Shown piece after piece: positions 1-9,346 of a DNA stretch of 64,000 nucleotides. The number at the start of each line of letters is the position of its first letter. Position 1 is the stretch's first letter. The DNA comes from Oscillatoria sp. FACHB-1406. GTDB taxonomy: Bacteria > Cyanobacteriota > Cyanobacteriia > Cyanobacteriales > Spirulinaceae. Below the pieces are notes generated by a model, which made no database searches, had not been told where the DNA came from, and saw only the letters and a list, made by a program, of their open reading frames with translations. The stretch spans positions 124,001-188,000 of the forward strand of contig NZ_JACJSM010000004.1 of assembly GCF_014698145.1 (NCBI RefSeq), in the 5' to 3' direction. The position numbers and the translations under genes are program-made.

Positions 1-60
1 AAATTCCTTGAGGGAGTTGCACTCCGTCTAATCCTTTTCCCTCGTTGGATCGCAAATTTT

Positions 61-1479
61 ATGTCTTTCGGTATCCTCGAACAAGCCTTACGCACTCTGA
101 AGGCAGAGACGCACAATTTAAGCTTTGTGCAACAGCGCACTCCTAAAACAGTGAATCGTTGGTTTAAATGGTTAGCGCCGGGATTATTGGTCAAGCGCTG
201 GATGTTAATGAGTCTCGGTGGCGTTCTTTTAACGGCTTTGGGGGTTGCAATTTGGGTAGGGCTAACCCCGATTTATCGGCTGATCGAACTCGCCTCCGAT
301 CTCCTCAGCGCCCTCGCTCGCGTCTTTCCCAATTCAATTTCCGGCCCTCTAGCCATTGCGGGCGGTCTTTTCTTACTCTTTTGGGGACAAACCCGCACGG
401 TAGGCTCGATCGCGGAAGTTCTCAAACCCGAGCGCGATGAAGAACTGGTCGATCTCCTCATGGCGCACCGCCGCCTCAACCGAGGTCCGAGAATCGTCGT
501 CGTTGGCGGCGGGACGGGCTTATCGACGTTACTGCGCGGGCTAAAAGTCTACAGCGCCAATATTACCGCCGTCGTTACCGTTGCCGACGATGGTGGTTCT
601 TCCGGGCGCTTGCGGCGAGAGTTGGGAACGATCCCGCCCGGGGATATCCGCAATTGCGTTGCTGCCCTGGCTGATGAAGAAAAACTGCTGACCGAACTAT
701 TTCAATATCGCTTCCCCGCCGGAAGCGGACTATCGGGACACAGTTTTGGCAATCTTTTTCTCGCCGCGATGAGTGAGATTACTGGCGACTTCGAGCGCGC
801 GATCGCAGCGAGTTCCAAAGTCCTTGCCGTGCGCGGGCGCGTCCTCCCCGCTACCCTCTCCGACGTGCGCCTCTGGGCGGAAATGGAAGACGGACGTTTT
901 ATTGAAGGCGAATCCAATATTCCCGAAGCGAAAGGGAAAATCGTCCGCGTCGGCTGCATCCCGGAAAATCCGCCCGCCCTTCCCGCTGCTCTCAAAGCGA
1001 TCGAAGAAGCCGATTTTATCATCCTCGGTCCCGGCAGTCTTTATACTAGCGTTATTCCTAACCTTCTCGTTCCTGAAATTCGAGACGCGATTTCTCGCAG
1101 CCGCGCCCCCCGCATTTATGTCTGCAATATCATGACCCAACCGGGCGAAACCGAAGGCTACAGCGTCAGCGACCATATTCGCGCGATCGATCGCGTTTGG
1201 GATCGCGGTACAGAAACAGCCACATCACCCCCCAGACTGTTCGATGCGGTGGTCGTTCACGGGCGCGTCCCCTCCGCCCAAACCCTAATCCGTTACGCTC
1301 AAGAAAACTCTCACCCCGTTTTCCTCGATCGCGAAGCGGTGATTCGCTCCGGGCGGCGCGTTATCCTCGCTAATATCATGCACGAAGATCCGGGAACCGG
1401 CTACGTCCGTCACGACTCGCCCCGCCTCGCCCGCGTCCTCTTGCGGTGGTACGATAGCGCGCGCGGCAGTAAGAATTAA
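61..1479 (+). CDS. yvcK: YvcK/CofD-like protein (gluconeogenesis factor family)
   Basis: The 472-residue product has two hydrophobic segments near residues 45-70 and 85-110, then a CofD-like domain from about residue 143 that starts with the nucleotide-binding loop [15 protein letters not shown]. It also has the family's [10 protein letters not shown] and GPGSLYTS motifs. YvcK proteins bind UDP-sugars and affect carbon metabolism and cell-wall balance in Firmicutes; the cyanobacterial role is less defined. The N-terminal membrane anchor, absent from Bacillus YvcK, is common in cyanobacterial members. The ATG at 61 is the first start in the frame and leaves the whole family domain intact. The family is clear; the physiological role is inferred. 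Confidence 0.9.
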   Translation: MSFGILEQALRTLKAETHNLSFVQQRTPKTVNRWFKWLAPGLLVKRWMLMSLGGVLLTALGVAIWVGLTPIYRLIELASDLLSALARVFPNSISGPLAIAGGLFLLFWGQTRTVGSIAEVLKPERDEELVDLLMAHRRLNRGPRIVVVGGGTGLSTLLRGLKVYSANITAVVTVADDGGSSGRLRRELGTIPPGDIRNCVAALADEEKLLTELFQYRFPAGSGLSGHSFGNLFLAAMSEITGDFERAIAASSKVLAVRGRVLPATLSDVRLWAEMEDGRFIEGESNIPEAKGKIVRVGCIPENPPALPAALKAIEEADFIILGPGSLYTSVIPNLLVPEIRDAISRSRAPRIYVCNIMTQPGETEGYSVSDHIRAIDRVWDRGTETATSPPRLFDAVVVHGRVPSAQTLIRYAQENSHPVFLDREAVIRSGRRVILANIMHEDPGTGYVRHDSPRLARVLLRWYDSARGSKN

Positions 1480-1509
1480 GGATGTCTCCTTTCCCGATAC
1501 GATTGACCG

Positions 1510-1812
1510 ATGGAAAATTCAGAAAAACGCAGAGTCGAGGTTTGTCAGAATCGATCTTGTCGAGAGCGAGGTTCTGGAACGGTGCTGGCTGCCTTTCAAG
1601 CAGCAGACCTGCCGGAAAACACCGAAGCGATCGCCTGCGATTGTTTGGGACAATGCAATATGGGACCGAGCGTACACGTCACTCCCGACGAAACTTGGTA
1701 CTGTCTGGTTAAGCTTTCTGACGTTCCGGTTATTGTCGAACAGCACCTCAAGGGAGGGCAGCCCGTTGAAGCGAAGCTGCATCCCCGCTTGCACGCGCGT
1801 TACAGTTTTTAG
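1510..1812 (+). CDS. Thioredoxin-like [2Fe-2S] ferredoxin
   Basis: This 100-residue protein has Cys12 and Cys17 (CQNRSC), then Cys45 and Cys49 (CDCLGQC, with an extra Cys43). That is the C-x4-C / C-x3-C spacing of thioredoxin-fold [2Fe-2S] ferredoxins related to the NuoE/HoxE cluster domain. It is probably a small soluble electron carrier or redox regulator; no partner is encoded nearby. It starts 30 bp after yvcK on the same strand and could be co-transcribed. The ATG at 1510 is the only start that leaves a short N-terminus before the first Cys. Confidence 0.8.
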   Translation: MENSEKRRVEVCQNRSCRERGSGTVLAAFQAADLPENTEAIACDCLGQCNMGPSVHVTPDETWYCLVKLSDVPVIVEQHLKGGQPVEAKLHPRLHARYSF

Positions 1813-1887
1813 GTTGAAGCAGGGTGCGGAGCGCGAAGCGCGAAGCGTAACGCACCATTCTCCTGGTAGACGTTAGTAATAAATAGA

Positions 1888-1934
1888 CTTATAGCCATCG
1901 CCAAGGCAGTTAGGACAAATTTGGGTAGGGGCGA
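1888..1934 (+). repeat. Dispersed intergenic repeat, copy 1
   Basis: A 47-base stretch containing TAGCCATCGCCAAGGCAGTT recurs as its reverse complement at 35103-35148 with only a few differences. Both copies lie outside intact genes. It looks like a short non-coding repeat element. Confidence 0.7.
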
Positions 1935-1947
1935 ATGGCATTCGCCC
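1929..1947. repeat. Palindromic spacer repeat (GGGCGAATG type)
   Basis: The arms GGGCGAATG and CATTCGCCC are reverse complements around one base. The same word occurs at 27271-27289 and 34061-34079, with a degraded copy near 25789. Confidence 0.8.
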
Positions 1948-2183
1948 GGTTTTCTACCGATCGGATTGTCCTCATCGATGTGTCTGTTGCTATACTATTG
2001 AGTTCACGCTCCTGGATAGTGTTTAATTAAGTCCCTTCTTGTTGCCACACTCCGTCCTAACAGTGCGGAGATTCTTTAAAAAAGCGCACTTACGCCCTCG
2101 CGTACTAGCCCAAAATTGATGGGAGTATGGTTTAGTGCAACGTCCAATGCAAATAGGTGTTGACAAAACTGCAAAAATATAAT

Positions 2184-3188
2184 TTAGCGACGGAAAGCCG
2201 AAAATTGACCGCCCAATCCTTGAACAATCGTTTGCGTATTGGCTAAGAGCATTTTTTGATACGTCTCTCCCTCGCTTCCCGCTGCACCCAAACCGTCGGT
2301 AAAAAGAGGACGCTCGGAAATTTTCACCTTAGCTTCTTTTGCTACAGTTGCGATCGCGTTCGAGTTTGCCGTTGCCTCGGCAAAAATCGTGGGAACGCCC
2401 GAAGTTTTAATGGTTTCGACTAACGCTTTCAAGCGCGCAGCACTCGGTTTTTGCTCCGTACTCAGTCCTTGTAAAACGCCTTCGAGCGGAAGGTTGTAGG
2501 CATGGGAATAATAAGCGATCGCATCGTGAGTGGTAACGAGTTTGCGGGATTGAGGGGGAATCGTGGCAATTTGCGCCCGAATCCAGCCATCGATCGCGGT
2601 TAACTCGGTTTTCAGCGTCTCGGCATTCTTTTGATAGAATTGGGCGCGTTCTGGGGCAACTTTTGCCAGATTTTGTGCGATCGCATCCGCCATTTTTGCC
2701 CCATTTTTCGCATCGTGCCAAACGTGGGGATCCGGTTCCTTTTCTTCCCCTTGTTCGTGCTGTTCCTCCCCTTCCTCATGGTGATGTTCTTCTCCCATCA
2801 ACGGTTGGGGAACGGCAACTTCGCCAATCGCAACCTTTGGTGCGGGATTGCTCGTCGATCGCAGAATCTTTTCGAGGGACGGCTCGAGGCTATAACCCGA
2901 ATATAGCAGCAGTTGTGCGTCTTCAATTGCTCTGCGATCGTCCGGCGTGGGTTCGTAAACGTGGGGATCGGTTCCGCCTTTCACCAAGCACTTTAAAGCA
3001 ATCGTTTCCTTCGCAATTTGTTCGGTTAAATCGCACAGAATCGAGTGAGTTGCGACGACTTTTACTTGCGTGCTAGAAGCAGAAGGTGTTGGCACAGAAG
3101 CTTTGCAACCTGCTAGCGCCGCTGCAATCCCCGCTATAACCATTGGCTGCCAAGCGCGATCGCGTCGTCTTAACTTCTTTTGTTCCAT
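2184..3188 (-). CDS. znuA: Zinc ABC transporter substrate-binding lipoprotein
   Basis: A 334-residue cluster A-I metal-binding protein. It starts with a basic, hydrophobic signal ending in a lipobox (LAGC, Cys28), so it should be a lipoprotein of the plasma membrane facing the periplasm. A His/Glu-rich loop near residues 133-152 (EEHHHEEGEEQHEQGEEKE) is the zinc-scavenging loop of ZnuA proteins; HVWHD and the late TIFAEA region supply further family motifs. It binds Zn2+ and hands it to a ZnuB/ZnuC transporter. The ATPase znuC is divergent from it across a 56-base spacer with a Zur-like palindrome, so zinc-repressed expression is likely. The ATG at 3188 gives a proper signal peptide. Confidence 0.92.
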   Translation of the reverse strand: MEQKKLRRRDRAWQPMVIAGIAAALAGCKASVPTPSASSTQVKVVATHSILCDLTEQIAKETIALKCLVKGGTDPHVYEPTPDDRRAIEDAQLLLYSGYSLEPSLEKILRSTSNPAPKVAIGEVAVPQPLMGEEHHHEEGEEQHEQGEEKEPDPHVWHDAKNGAKMADAIAQNLAKVAPERAQFYQKNAETLKTELTAIDGWIRAQIATIPPQSRKLVTTHDAIAYYSHAYNLPLEGVLQGLSTEQKPSAARLKALVETIKTSGVPTIFAEATANSNAIATVAKEAKVKISERPLFTDGLGAAGSEGETYQKMLLANTQTIVQGLGGQFSAFRR

Positions 3189-3215
3189 CGCTGCTCGTTT
3201 CGCCTACAATAGTGA

Positions 3216-3232
3216 ATGATAATCGTTCTCAT
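3216..3232. promoter_or_regulatory. Zur-like operator between znuA and znuC
   Basis: The near-palindrome ATGATAATCGTTCTCAT lies between the divergent zinc-transport genes. Its form matches Fur-family, Zur-type operators (TGATAAT/ATTNTCA arms). Location and sequence both suggest repression of the two genes when zinc is sufficient; binding is inferred. Confidence 0.65.
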
Positions 3233-3244
3233 ATTCGGTTTCTT

Positions 3245-3991
3245 ATGCTAGAGGTTCAAAACCTAGCTGTCAACTATCGGGGTGTGCGAGGGTTAGACTC
3301 CGTAAGTTTTCGCATCGAACCCGGGCAATTCGTCGGGATTGTCGGGCCAAACGGCGCGGGAAAAAGTACCATGCTCAAAGCGATGCTGGGCTTAATCCCC
3401 GCAGCAAGTGGTGCGGTGAGTTATTGCACCTGTCCGCTGCACCGCCAGTTGCAAAAAGTCGCCTACGTGCCGCAGCGATCGCAAATAGACTGGGATTACC
3501 CCATCACCGCACGCAACGTCGTGATGATGGCGCGCACCCGTCAATTGGGATGGTTTCGCCGCCCCAACCGCGCCACAGAAGAAATCGTTACCGCCGCCCT
3601 CGATCGCGTGGAAATGCTCGATCTCCAGCACCGTCGCATCGGGGAACTCTCCGGCGGACAACAACAACGGATATTTTTAGCGCGCGCCTTAGCCCAACAA
3701 GCGGAAGTTTTTTTATTCGACGAACCATTTACCGGGGTTGACAAAAAAACCGAAGTGATATTGCTCCAAATTTTCAAAGAATTGCGATCGCGCGGTAAAA
3801 TCCTTCTCGTTAGCAGTCACGACTGGGGACAAGGACTCATGGCTTTAGACCGATTGCTGCTGCTGAATCGCAACTTAATTGCCGACGGTTCACCCGAATT
3901 CGTCATGACACCAGAAAACCTGCACCGCGCCTACGGAACTAATTTGAATGTCGGGCTGAATTCAAACTTAGAAACCCTATTTTTCTGTTAG
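3245..3991 (+). CDS. znuC: Zinc/manganese-type ABC transporter ATPase
   Basis: A 248-residue ATPase starting at ATG 3245 (LEVQNLAVNYRG). It has Walker A GPNGAGKS, Q-loop PQRSQIDW, signature LSGGQQQR, Walker B VFLFDEP and a switch His (SSHDW). The sequence type is that of cluster A-I zinc/manganese importers. A longer frame opens at 3143 but would read back through znuA and the operator, so the internal ATG is preferred. It should energise import with znuA. Unusually, the gene is followed by a heptamer repeat and then by convergent priA; no ZnuB-type permease is adjacent or elsewhere in the window. Confidence 0.88.
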   Translation: MLEVQNLAVNYRGVRGLDSVSFRIEPGQFVGIVGPNGAGKSTMLKAMLGLIPAASGAVSYCTCPLHRQLQKVAYVPQRSQIDWDYPITARNVVMMARTRQLGWFRRPNRATEEIVTAALDRVEMLDLQHRRIGELSGGQQQRIFLARALAQQAEVFLFDEPFTGVDKKTEVILLQIFKELRSRGKILLVSSHDWGQGLMALDRLLLLNRNLIADGSPEFVMTPENLHRAYGTNLNVGLNSNLETLFFC

Positions 3992-4007
3992 AAAAGAGTT
4001 GGAGTTT

Positions 4008-4042
4008 GTAATTCGTAATTCGTAATTCGTAATTCGTAATTC
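4008..4042. repeat. Tandem heptamer repeat (GTAATTC)x5
   Basis: Five exact GTAATTC units run head to tail, followed by degenerate TCATAAT-type heptamers to the end of priA. This resembles the short tandemly repeated repetitive (STRR) heptamers known in cyanobacteria. The same unit recurs at 14325-14366 (inverted) and 52101-52121. Confidence 0.9.
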
Positions 4043-4082
4043 ACCACTCATAATTCATAATTCATAACTCATAATTCATTAT

Positions 4083-6590
4083 TCATTCCCAAGTCAAGGG
4101 ATCGACATCAATCGTTAAACTTACCCCTTGCGGACACAACGCGCGCAACTCGCTTAAATCCGGCAACTCCTCGCTCGATTCGGGGGCAAATTTCAGGATA
4201 ATTTGCCAGCGAAAGCGGTTGTTAACGCGCATGACGACAGCAGGTGCGGGGCCTAAAATTTCGCAGGGAAACGAGAGAAGATTGCGACAAGAATCTGCTA
4301 CTAACTCCGCAGCGTCCTGCACGTTGCTCTCTTCCATGCCGCTGAAACGCAGTAAGATCGAGCGTCCGTAGGGAGGATAATTTTTCTGCTGTCGCTGCGG
4401 CAGCGTTTCGCGGGTGAAGGCGCGATAGTCGTGACGGCAAACCGCTTTGAGGGTAGGATGGTCGGGAGAGTAAGTTTGCAGGATAACTCGCCCCGGTTCT
4501 TCTCCACGTCCCGCTCGTCCTGCAACTTGGGTTAAAGTTTGAAACGCCCGCTCGCTCGCCCGATAGTCTGCCCGATTCAGCAATCCATCCGCTGCGACGA
4601 TTCCGACTAGCGTGACCTGCGCCACATCTAATCCCTTCGTCAGCATTTGCGTCCCGACTAAAAGATCGGCTTCGCCCCGAGCGAATTGAGTGAGTAAGGT
4701 ACGGTGGGCGTTTTTCGTGCGCGTGGTGTCGCTGTCGAAACGAATGACGCGCAATTCGGGAAAATCCCTAGCTAAGTCTTGGACGACGCGCTGAGTACCA
4801 GTCCCGAAGAATTTGAGGTAGGGCGAATCGCATTCGGGACATTGGGAGGGATGGCGCTTGCTGTGGTTGCAGTAGTGGCAGCGCAGCAGTTCGATCGCGC
4901 CTTCGTGGGTATGGTGATAGGACAGGGAGACATCGCAGTTCGGGCATTGGATAACGTAGCCGCAACTGCGACAGGAGACGAAGGTGCTGTGTCCGCGTCG
5001 GGGGATAAAGAGGATGCCTTGTTGTTGGCGCTGTTTCAAGTCGTGGAGGGCGCTTTGCAAGGATTGGCTAAAAATGGAGCGATTGCCGTTGTGGAGTTCT
5101 TGGCGCATATCGACGATTTCCACGGGCGGGAGGGGGCGGGCGTGGATGCGTTCGGGAAGGGAGAGGTAGAGGTTCTGCGTTTCGGGAATATCGTCCCTCT
5201 CACCAACTGCCACCCAAGTTTCTAAGGAAGGCGTTGCAGAGCCTAGAATGAGGGGGCAATCTTCGAGTTCGGCGCGCCACTGGGCGACGGTGCGAGCGTG
5301 GTAGGTGGGGGCGGGAGAGTCTTGTTTGAAACTGGAGTCGTGTTCTTCGTCGAGGACGATTAAACCGAGGTTGGCGAGGGGGACAAAAACGGCAGAGCGC
5401 GTCCCGACGATGACTTGCGCTTCTCCGAGTAGCATTTGCCGCCAGATATCGTAGCGTTCGCCGGGACTTAGGGCGCTATGGTAAATATAGACGCGATCGC
5501 CAAAACGGGAGCGAAAGCGATCGGTGAGTTGCGGGGTGAGTCCGATTTCGGGGACGAGAATGAGTGCTGATTTGCCTTCAGCGAGGAGAGTGGCGACGAG
5601 TTGCAGGTAGACTTCGGTTTTACCCGAACCGGTAACGCCGTGGAGGAGAATGCGGGCGTAGCGATTGAGGGGAGAGATCCGCGCGATCGCATCGGTTTGC
5701 GCGGGGGTTAACTGCGATGGCGCATCCTCGATCGCGACGGGAACTCTTGCAAGGCGCAAAATTTCTCGTTCTTCGATCGCGACACAACCCTGCTGTTCTA
5801 ATTTTTCGACAACAGAGGAACTGGTTTTGCAAATTTGTAATAATTCCGTCAGCCAAAGTTCGCCGCCCCTGCGCCGCAGTACGTCGAAGACTTCGCGCTG
5901 GCGGGAGGTGAGATCGACGGGAACGCGATCGCCGATTAACGTTACCGCTTTTTGTAACTTCGGACTCGGCGGTTTCGGGTATTCTAAATAACTTTCTACC
6001 CAACCGCGCTTGAGGAGTTCGCGAATTCCCGCCCGCGCGCCTTGGACTTGGCGCTTGAGGTACTGGGCGCTATAATCGCCATCCTTTTGAGCTTGGAGCA
6101 ACTCGAGCAGCGATCGCGCATTCGCCGAACAAAATTCCGCCGCCCCCGCCGGTAAAACCTCCGGCCGCAAGCGAATTCGTTGCTGAGAGCGTTGTAACAA
6201 ACCGTTAGGGAGCGCCCCTCGCACCACGCTCATGAATGGAGTAAAATAATATTGGGAAACGCGCTCGATTAGCTGCCAATAAAAACTTGGGAAAAATCCG
6301 GCAGCTACAATATCTTCAACCGCCTTAATACGACTGGCATCTAAGCCAATAGGAGGCTCGTTCGCGATGCGAATGGCAATTGCGCCCATCATCTGCGCTC
6401 CGACGGGAACGCTGAGAATATCTCCAGGATGAATTTGCAGTTCTGAGGGAATGCGATACGTCAGCAAACGGTCTTCAAGATTGGGACAATCTACTATTAC
6501 TTCTACCCAACCGCGATCGCGAACTTGCGTGCCGGTTTGGTAAGCGGTGACGGGTTCTGCCACCATTGTCCCCGAATTGCGATGAGACAT
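4083..6590 (-). CDS. priA: Primosomal protein N', replication-restart helicase PriA
   Basis: An 835-residue superfamily 2 helicase. Visible are an N-terminal DNA-binding region, Walker A GVTGSGKTEVYLQ near residue 318, the DEEHD Walker B, and a zinc-binding insertion with CRSCGYVIQCPNCD and later CHYC / CPEC pairs. The helicase C-terminal motifs (VGTQMLTKGLD, QVAGRAGR) follow. PriA reloads the replisome at stalled forks. The length is slightly above the usual 730-820 residues. The ATG at 6590 is used; its last codons lie inside a degenerate heptamer repeat. It is convergent with znuC. Confidence 0.95.
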   Translation of the reverse strand: MSHRNSGTMVAEPVTAYQTGTQVRDRGWVEVIVDCPNLEDRLLTYRIPSELQIHPGDILSVPVGAQMMGAIAIRIANEPPIGLDASRIKAVEDIVAAGFFPSFYWQLIERVSQYYFTPFMSVVRGALPNGLLQRSQQRIRLRPEVLPAGAAEFCSANARSLLELLQAQKDGDYSAQYLKRQVQGARAGIRELLKRGWVESYLEYPKPPSPKLQKAVTLIGDRVPVDLTSRQREVFDVLRRRGGELWLTELLQICKTSSSVVEKLEQQGCVAIEEREILRLARVPVAIEDAPSQLTPAQTDAIARISPLNRYARILLHGVTGSGKTEVYLQLVATLLAEGKSALILVPEIGLTPQLTDRFRSRFGDRVYIYHSALSPGERYDIWRQMLLGEAQVIVGTRSAVFVPLANLGLIVLDEEHDSSFKQDSPAPTYHARTVAQWRAELEDCPLILGSATPSLETWVAVGERDDIPETQNLYLSLPERIHARPLPPVEIVDMRQELHNGNRSIFSQSLQSALHDLKQRQQQGILFIPRRGHSTFVSCRSCGYVIQCPNCDVSLSYHHTHEGAIELLRCHYCNHSKRHPSQCPECDSPYLKFFGTGTQRVVQDLARDFPELRVIRFDSDTTRTKNAHRTLLTQFARGEADLLVGTQMLTKGLDVAQVTLVGIVAADGLLNRADYRASERAFQTLTQVAGRAGRGEEPGRVILQTYSPDHPTLKAVCRHDYRAFTRETLPQRQQKNYPPYGRSILLRFSGMEESNVQDAAELVADSCRNLLSFPCEILGPAPAVVMRVNNRFRWQIILKFAPESSEELPDLSELRALCPQGVSLTIDVDPLTWE

Positions 6591-7118
6591 AGGAGATTGG
6601 AGTGAAAGGATCTATCTCGATCTAGGGTAGCTGTCAACAGCAAACCGCGACGGAAGTGAAATTCTATTCTACCAGCCCTCAATTTCTACCTGACGAGAGA
6701 TCGCGAACCCTTAAACGTATGAGAGGGTAGAAAGGATATCTATTGAGTTTAACCCTACGTTCGCTCCTTATAATCCAGGTATTGCTTGAGGTATGGGGTG
6801 TTCGTTCAAGATTTGATTTCTCGATCGCTCAATTTTCCTCTCTCTGTTTTCCGTTCTCCTTTCCCCTATTTTACTCAGGGATGAGGAATTCAAACCGATT
6901 CCGCCATTTTGTAATCCGGCAAACATCTCGAGAGAATAGTTCTGCTAGCCTGATAGAGATGCTTCGCTGCTTATCTACACAATCAAGCTGTCCCTGAATT
7001 TTCACAAAAACCATTGCTTTGCCTCTCTTCGCGAGTTTTTCTAGATACGCGACGATTGGGAAATTAGCCATTAGCTGAAACCTTCGCGAATTTTCCTTAA
7101 TTAAATAAAAGCAGCCCT
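6591..7118. other. Intergenic region between priA and the sigma factor gene
   Basis: These 528 bases separate divergent genes and should hold both promoters. Short frames occur on both strands (for example 6871-7071 minus), but none has a recognisable family or a good start. An AT-rich stretch with CTTAATTAAATAAAAG lies just before the sigma factor start. Confidence 0.5.
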
Positions 7119-8210
7119 ATGAAATCTAATTTGAATCTCAACTTGCTCGAGGATACTCACACCGAACCGCTAGAATTCGAGCAACCGTTAGTCGATATCG
7201 AATTTTCTAACGAAGTCGATGCCTCAGCCCGAAGTCTAGCTAAAAGTCCGAGTCGAGGACTCACAGACGATACTGTGGGAGCATTTTTTAAAGCAATGGC
7301 TCGCTACCCTCTCCTCGCACCCGATGAAGAAGTTGAGTTAGCTCAATGCGTGAAATCCATTGTGGCGGTTGAGGAGCAGCGCGAACAACTCAAGGAACAA
7401 TTTAAGCGCAACCCGAGTAAAGTAGAATTGGCGCGATCGCTCGATTTAACCGAGCGCCAACTCGATAAACTCCTCTATCAAGGGCGCGTCGCTAAGCGCA
7501 AAATGATTCGCTCCAACCTGCGTTTAGTCGTGTCCATCGCCAAGCGCTACCTCAATCGCGGCGTACCTTTCCTAGATTTGATTCAAGAAGGCGCGATCGG
7601 TTTGAACCGCGCCGCCGAAAAGTTCGACCCCAACAAAGGCTACAAATTTTCTACCTACGCTTACTGGTGGATTCGGCAAGCCATTACCCGCACGATTGCC
7701 AACGATGCGCGCACCATTCGCTTGCCCATTCACATTGTCGAAAAACTTAATAAACTCAAAAAAGCGCAACGCAACCTCAAACAAGACTTGCACCGCAACC
7801 CCACAGAAGTCGAACTCGCGCAAGAATTGGAAGTGACTCCCGCGCAACTGCGCCAACTGTTCCAACTGCGGAGGCAATCGCTTTCTCTCAACCATCGCGT
7901 CGGTAAAGGCGAAGATACCGAACTCGTCGATTTGCTCGAAGATAGCGATTTGCAACTGCCCGAAGATAGAATGAGCGAAACGATGATGCGCCAAGAAATT
8001 TGGGAGGTCTTGGGTGATGTCTTGACAGAACGAGAGAAAGATGTTATATCCCTGCGTTACGGTCTTAACAGCAATCAACCCCATACCTTAGAGGAAGTGG
8101 GCGGAATGTTCAACCTCTCGCGCGAGCGCGTTCGTCAAATTCAAAGCAAAGCCATGCGAAAATTGCGTCGCCCGCAAGTTGCTCGCCGTTTGAAAGGGTG
8201 GTTGAATTAA
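7119..8210 (+). CDS. RNA polymerase group 2 sigma factor (sigma-70 family)
   Basis: A 363-residue protein with sigma regions 1.2 ([20 protein letters not shown]), 2 ([45 protein letters not shown]), 3 and 4 ([35 protein letters not shown]). It lacks the long N-terminal region of a primary sigma factor, so it is a non-essential group 2 type, used in cyanobacteria for stress, nitrogen, carbon or circadian responses. Which paralogue (SigB-E type) cannot be told from sequence alone. It stands alone, followed by repeats. Confidence 0.92.
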   Translation: MKSNLNLNLLEDTHTEPLEFEQPLVDIEFSNEVDASARSLAKSPSRGLTDDTVGAFFKAMARYPLLAPDEEVELAQCVKSIVAVEEQREQLKEQFKRNPSKVELARSLDLTERQLDKLLYQGRVAKRKMIRSNLRLVVSIAKRYLNRGVPFLDLIQEGAIGLNRAAEKFDPNKGYKFSTYAYWWIRQAITRTIANDARTIRLPIHIVEKLNKLKKAQRNLKQDLHRNPTEVELAQELEVTPAQLRQLFQLRRQSLSLNHRVGKGEDTELVDLLEDSDLQLPEDRMSETMMRQEIWEVLGDVLTEREKDVISLRYGLNSNQPHTLEEVGGMFNLSRERVRQIQSKAMRKLRRPQVARRLKGWLN

Positions 8211-8212
8211 TG

Positions 8213-8375
8213 GACAATGGATAATGGACAATGGACAATTGAAAGCTTTGAGTAGCGCTCGTTTAGGGTGTAGTAGGGTGGGCAGCGCCCACCAGCCTTA
8301 AGTCAGTGCCATTCGACAATGGATAATGGACAATGGACAATTGAAAGCTTTGAGTAGCGCTCGTTTAGGGTGTAG
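8213..8375. repeat. 61-base direct repeat, two copies
   Basis: The 61 bases at 8213-8273 are repeated exactly at 8315-8375. Each copy starts with GACAATGGATAATGGACAAT and ends in GTTTAGGGTGTAG. Between them is a GGTGGGC...GCCCACC palindrome (8277-8293). The identity implies a recent duplication. Confidence 0.9.
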
Positions 8376-8488
8376 CGGTGCTATGCCCTTACAATGTTAA
8401 TGGATAATTGAAAACGGAATTGGTTGGGGAGATTTAGACAAAATCTCACCGATTTTGCAGCAATTCTCGCGCCGTTGTTCTCAAAAAA

Positions 8489-9346
8489 ATGCCGTCTAAA
8501 GCAATTGTCACGCTAACTTTGGGCAAAGAATACGAGTCGATGTTTGCCAAATATTGTCAGCCTTTATGGTCGCAATATGCCCAAAAACATGGATTCGATT
8601 TAATCGTCTTTACCCAGCCCCTAGATATTTCCGACTGCGCCCAGTCCCGAAGTCCGGCATGGCAAAAGTGTTTAATTCTCTCAGAACCGAGGCTGCAACA
8701 ATACGAGCGAGTCGTTTGGGTGGATGCCGATATTGCTATTAACCCCCAAAGTCCCGATATTACTGAAGGCGTTCCCCTCAATAAAATTGGAGCAGTTGAT
8801 GAATTTTCCGCGCCGAATACAAAGGATTATCAACTTGGTTTAGAAAAGCTTTATCGCTTCTGGGCAGAACAGGGAATTAATTATATCGACAATAGTTCTC
8901 CCACCGTATTTCACAACAACTTTGGCTTAGAAGGAACGTTTCAATCTGTCGTTCAAACTGGCGTTCTTGTCCTTACTCCTAGCACTCATCGAGAACTCCT
9001 CGAATATGTTTATCAAACTTACGAGGACAAAGGTTCGTCTGAATGGAACTATGAAATGCGCCCTTTAAGCTACGAAATTTTAACGCACAATCTCGAGTAT
9101 TGGCTTTCTCCCCAATTCAACATTCCCTGGCCCTTCCTAAAAACTTTTTACTACCCTTTTTTAAATCGTCCCTTAAATCGACTCGAACGGGGACTGCGAA
9201 AGTTCGGCTTCAAACCGAGAGAGACTTTATTTTCTCAATGCGTAACGACAGCTTTTTTAAATAATTACTTCCTTCATTTTGCCGGAAATACGACGAACGA
9301 GGTAAAATATATCGACTCCACTATTACTTCAATTTTTGAGATTTGA
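8489..9346 (+). CDS. Putative GT-A-fold glycosyltransferase
   Basis: A 285-residue protein with no signal peptide. It starts with a beta-strand (AIVTLTLGKEYESMF) and has WVDADIAI near residue 75, a DxD-type motif used by GT-A glycosyltransferases to hold a metal and nucleotide sugar. The pattern resembles galactosyl/mannosyl-transferase-like proteins of cyanobacteria and algae, but no exact family can be named. The acceptor is unknown. Its stop overlaps the start of the GNAT gene (TTGA), which suggests co-translation. Confidence 0.6.
   Translation: MPSKAIVTLTLGKEYESMFAKYCQPLWSQYAQKHGFDLIVFTQPLDISDCAQSRSPAWQKCLILSEPRLQQYERVVWVDADIAINPQSPDITEGVPLNKIGAVDEFSAPNTKDYQLGLEKLYRFWAEQGINYIDNSSPTVFHNNFGLEGTFQSVVQTGVLVLTPSTHRELLEYVYQTYEDKGSSEWNYEMRPLSYEILTHNLEYWLSPQFNIPWPFLKTFYYPFLNRPLNRLERGLRKFGFKPRETLFSQCVTTAFLNNYFLHFAGNTTNEVKYIDSTITSIFEI

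Larger units (their letters stand above)
1813..2183. other. Intergenic spacer with repeats
   Basis: No credible gene is visible in these 371 bases. They hold a hairpin with GGTGCG...CGCACC arms (1823-1856), a palindrome centred on GGCGAATGGCATTCGCC (1929-1947), and a 47-base stretch (1888-1934) that recurs inverted at 35103-35148. Confidence 0.7.

Noticed and set aside
3143-3244. Longer N-terminus for znuC
   Set aside because: It would overlap znuA and cross the Zur-like operator; the ATG at 3245 matches the family start.
6743-7071. Short frames upstream of the sigma factor gene
   Set aside because: No family, poor starts and opposite-strand overlap; more likely promoter region.
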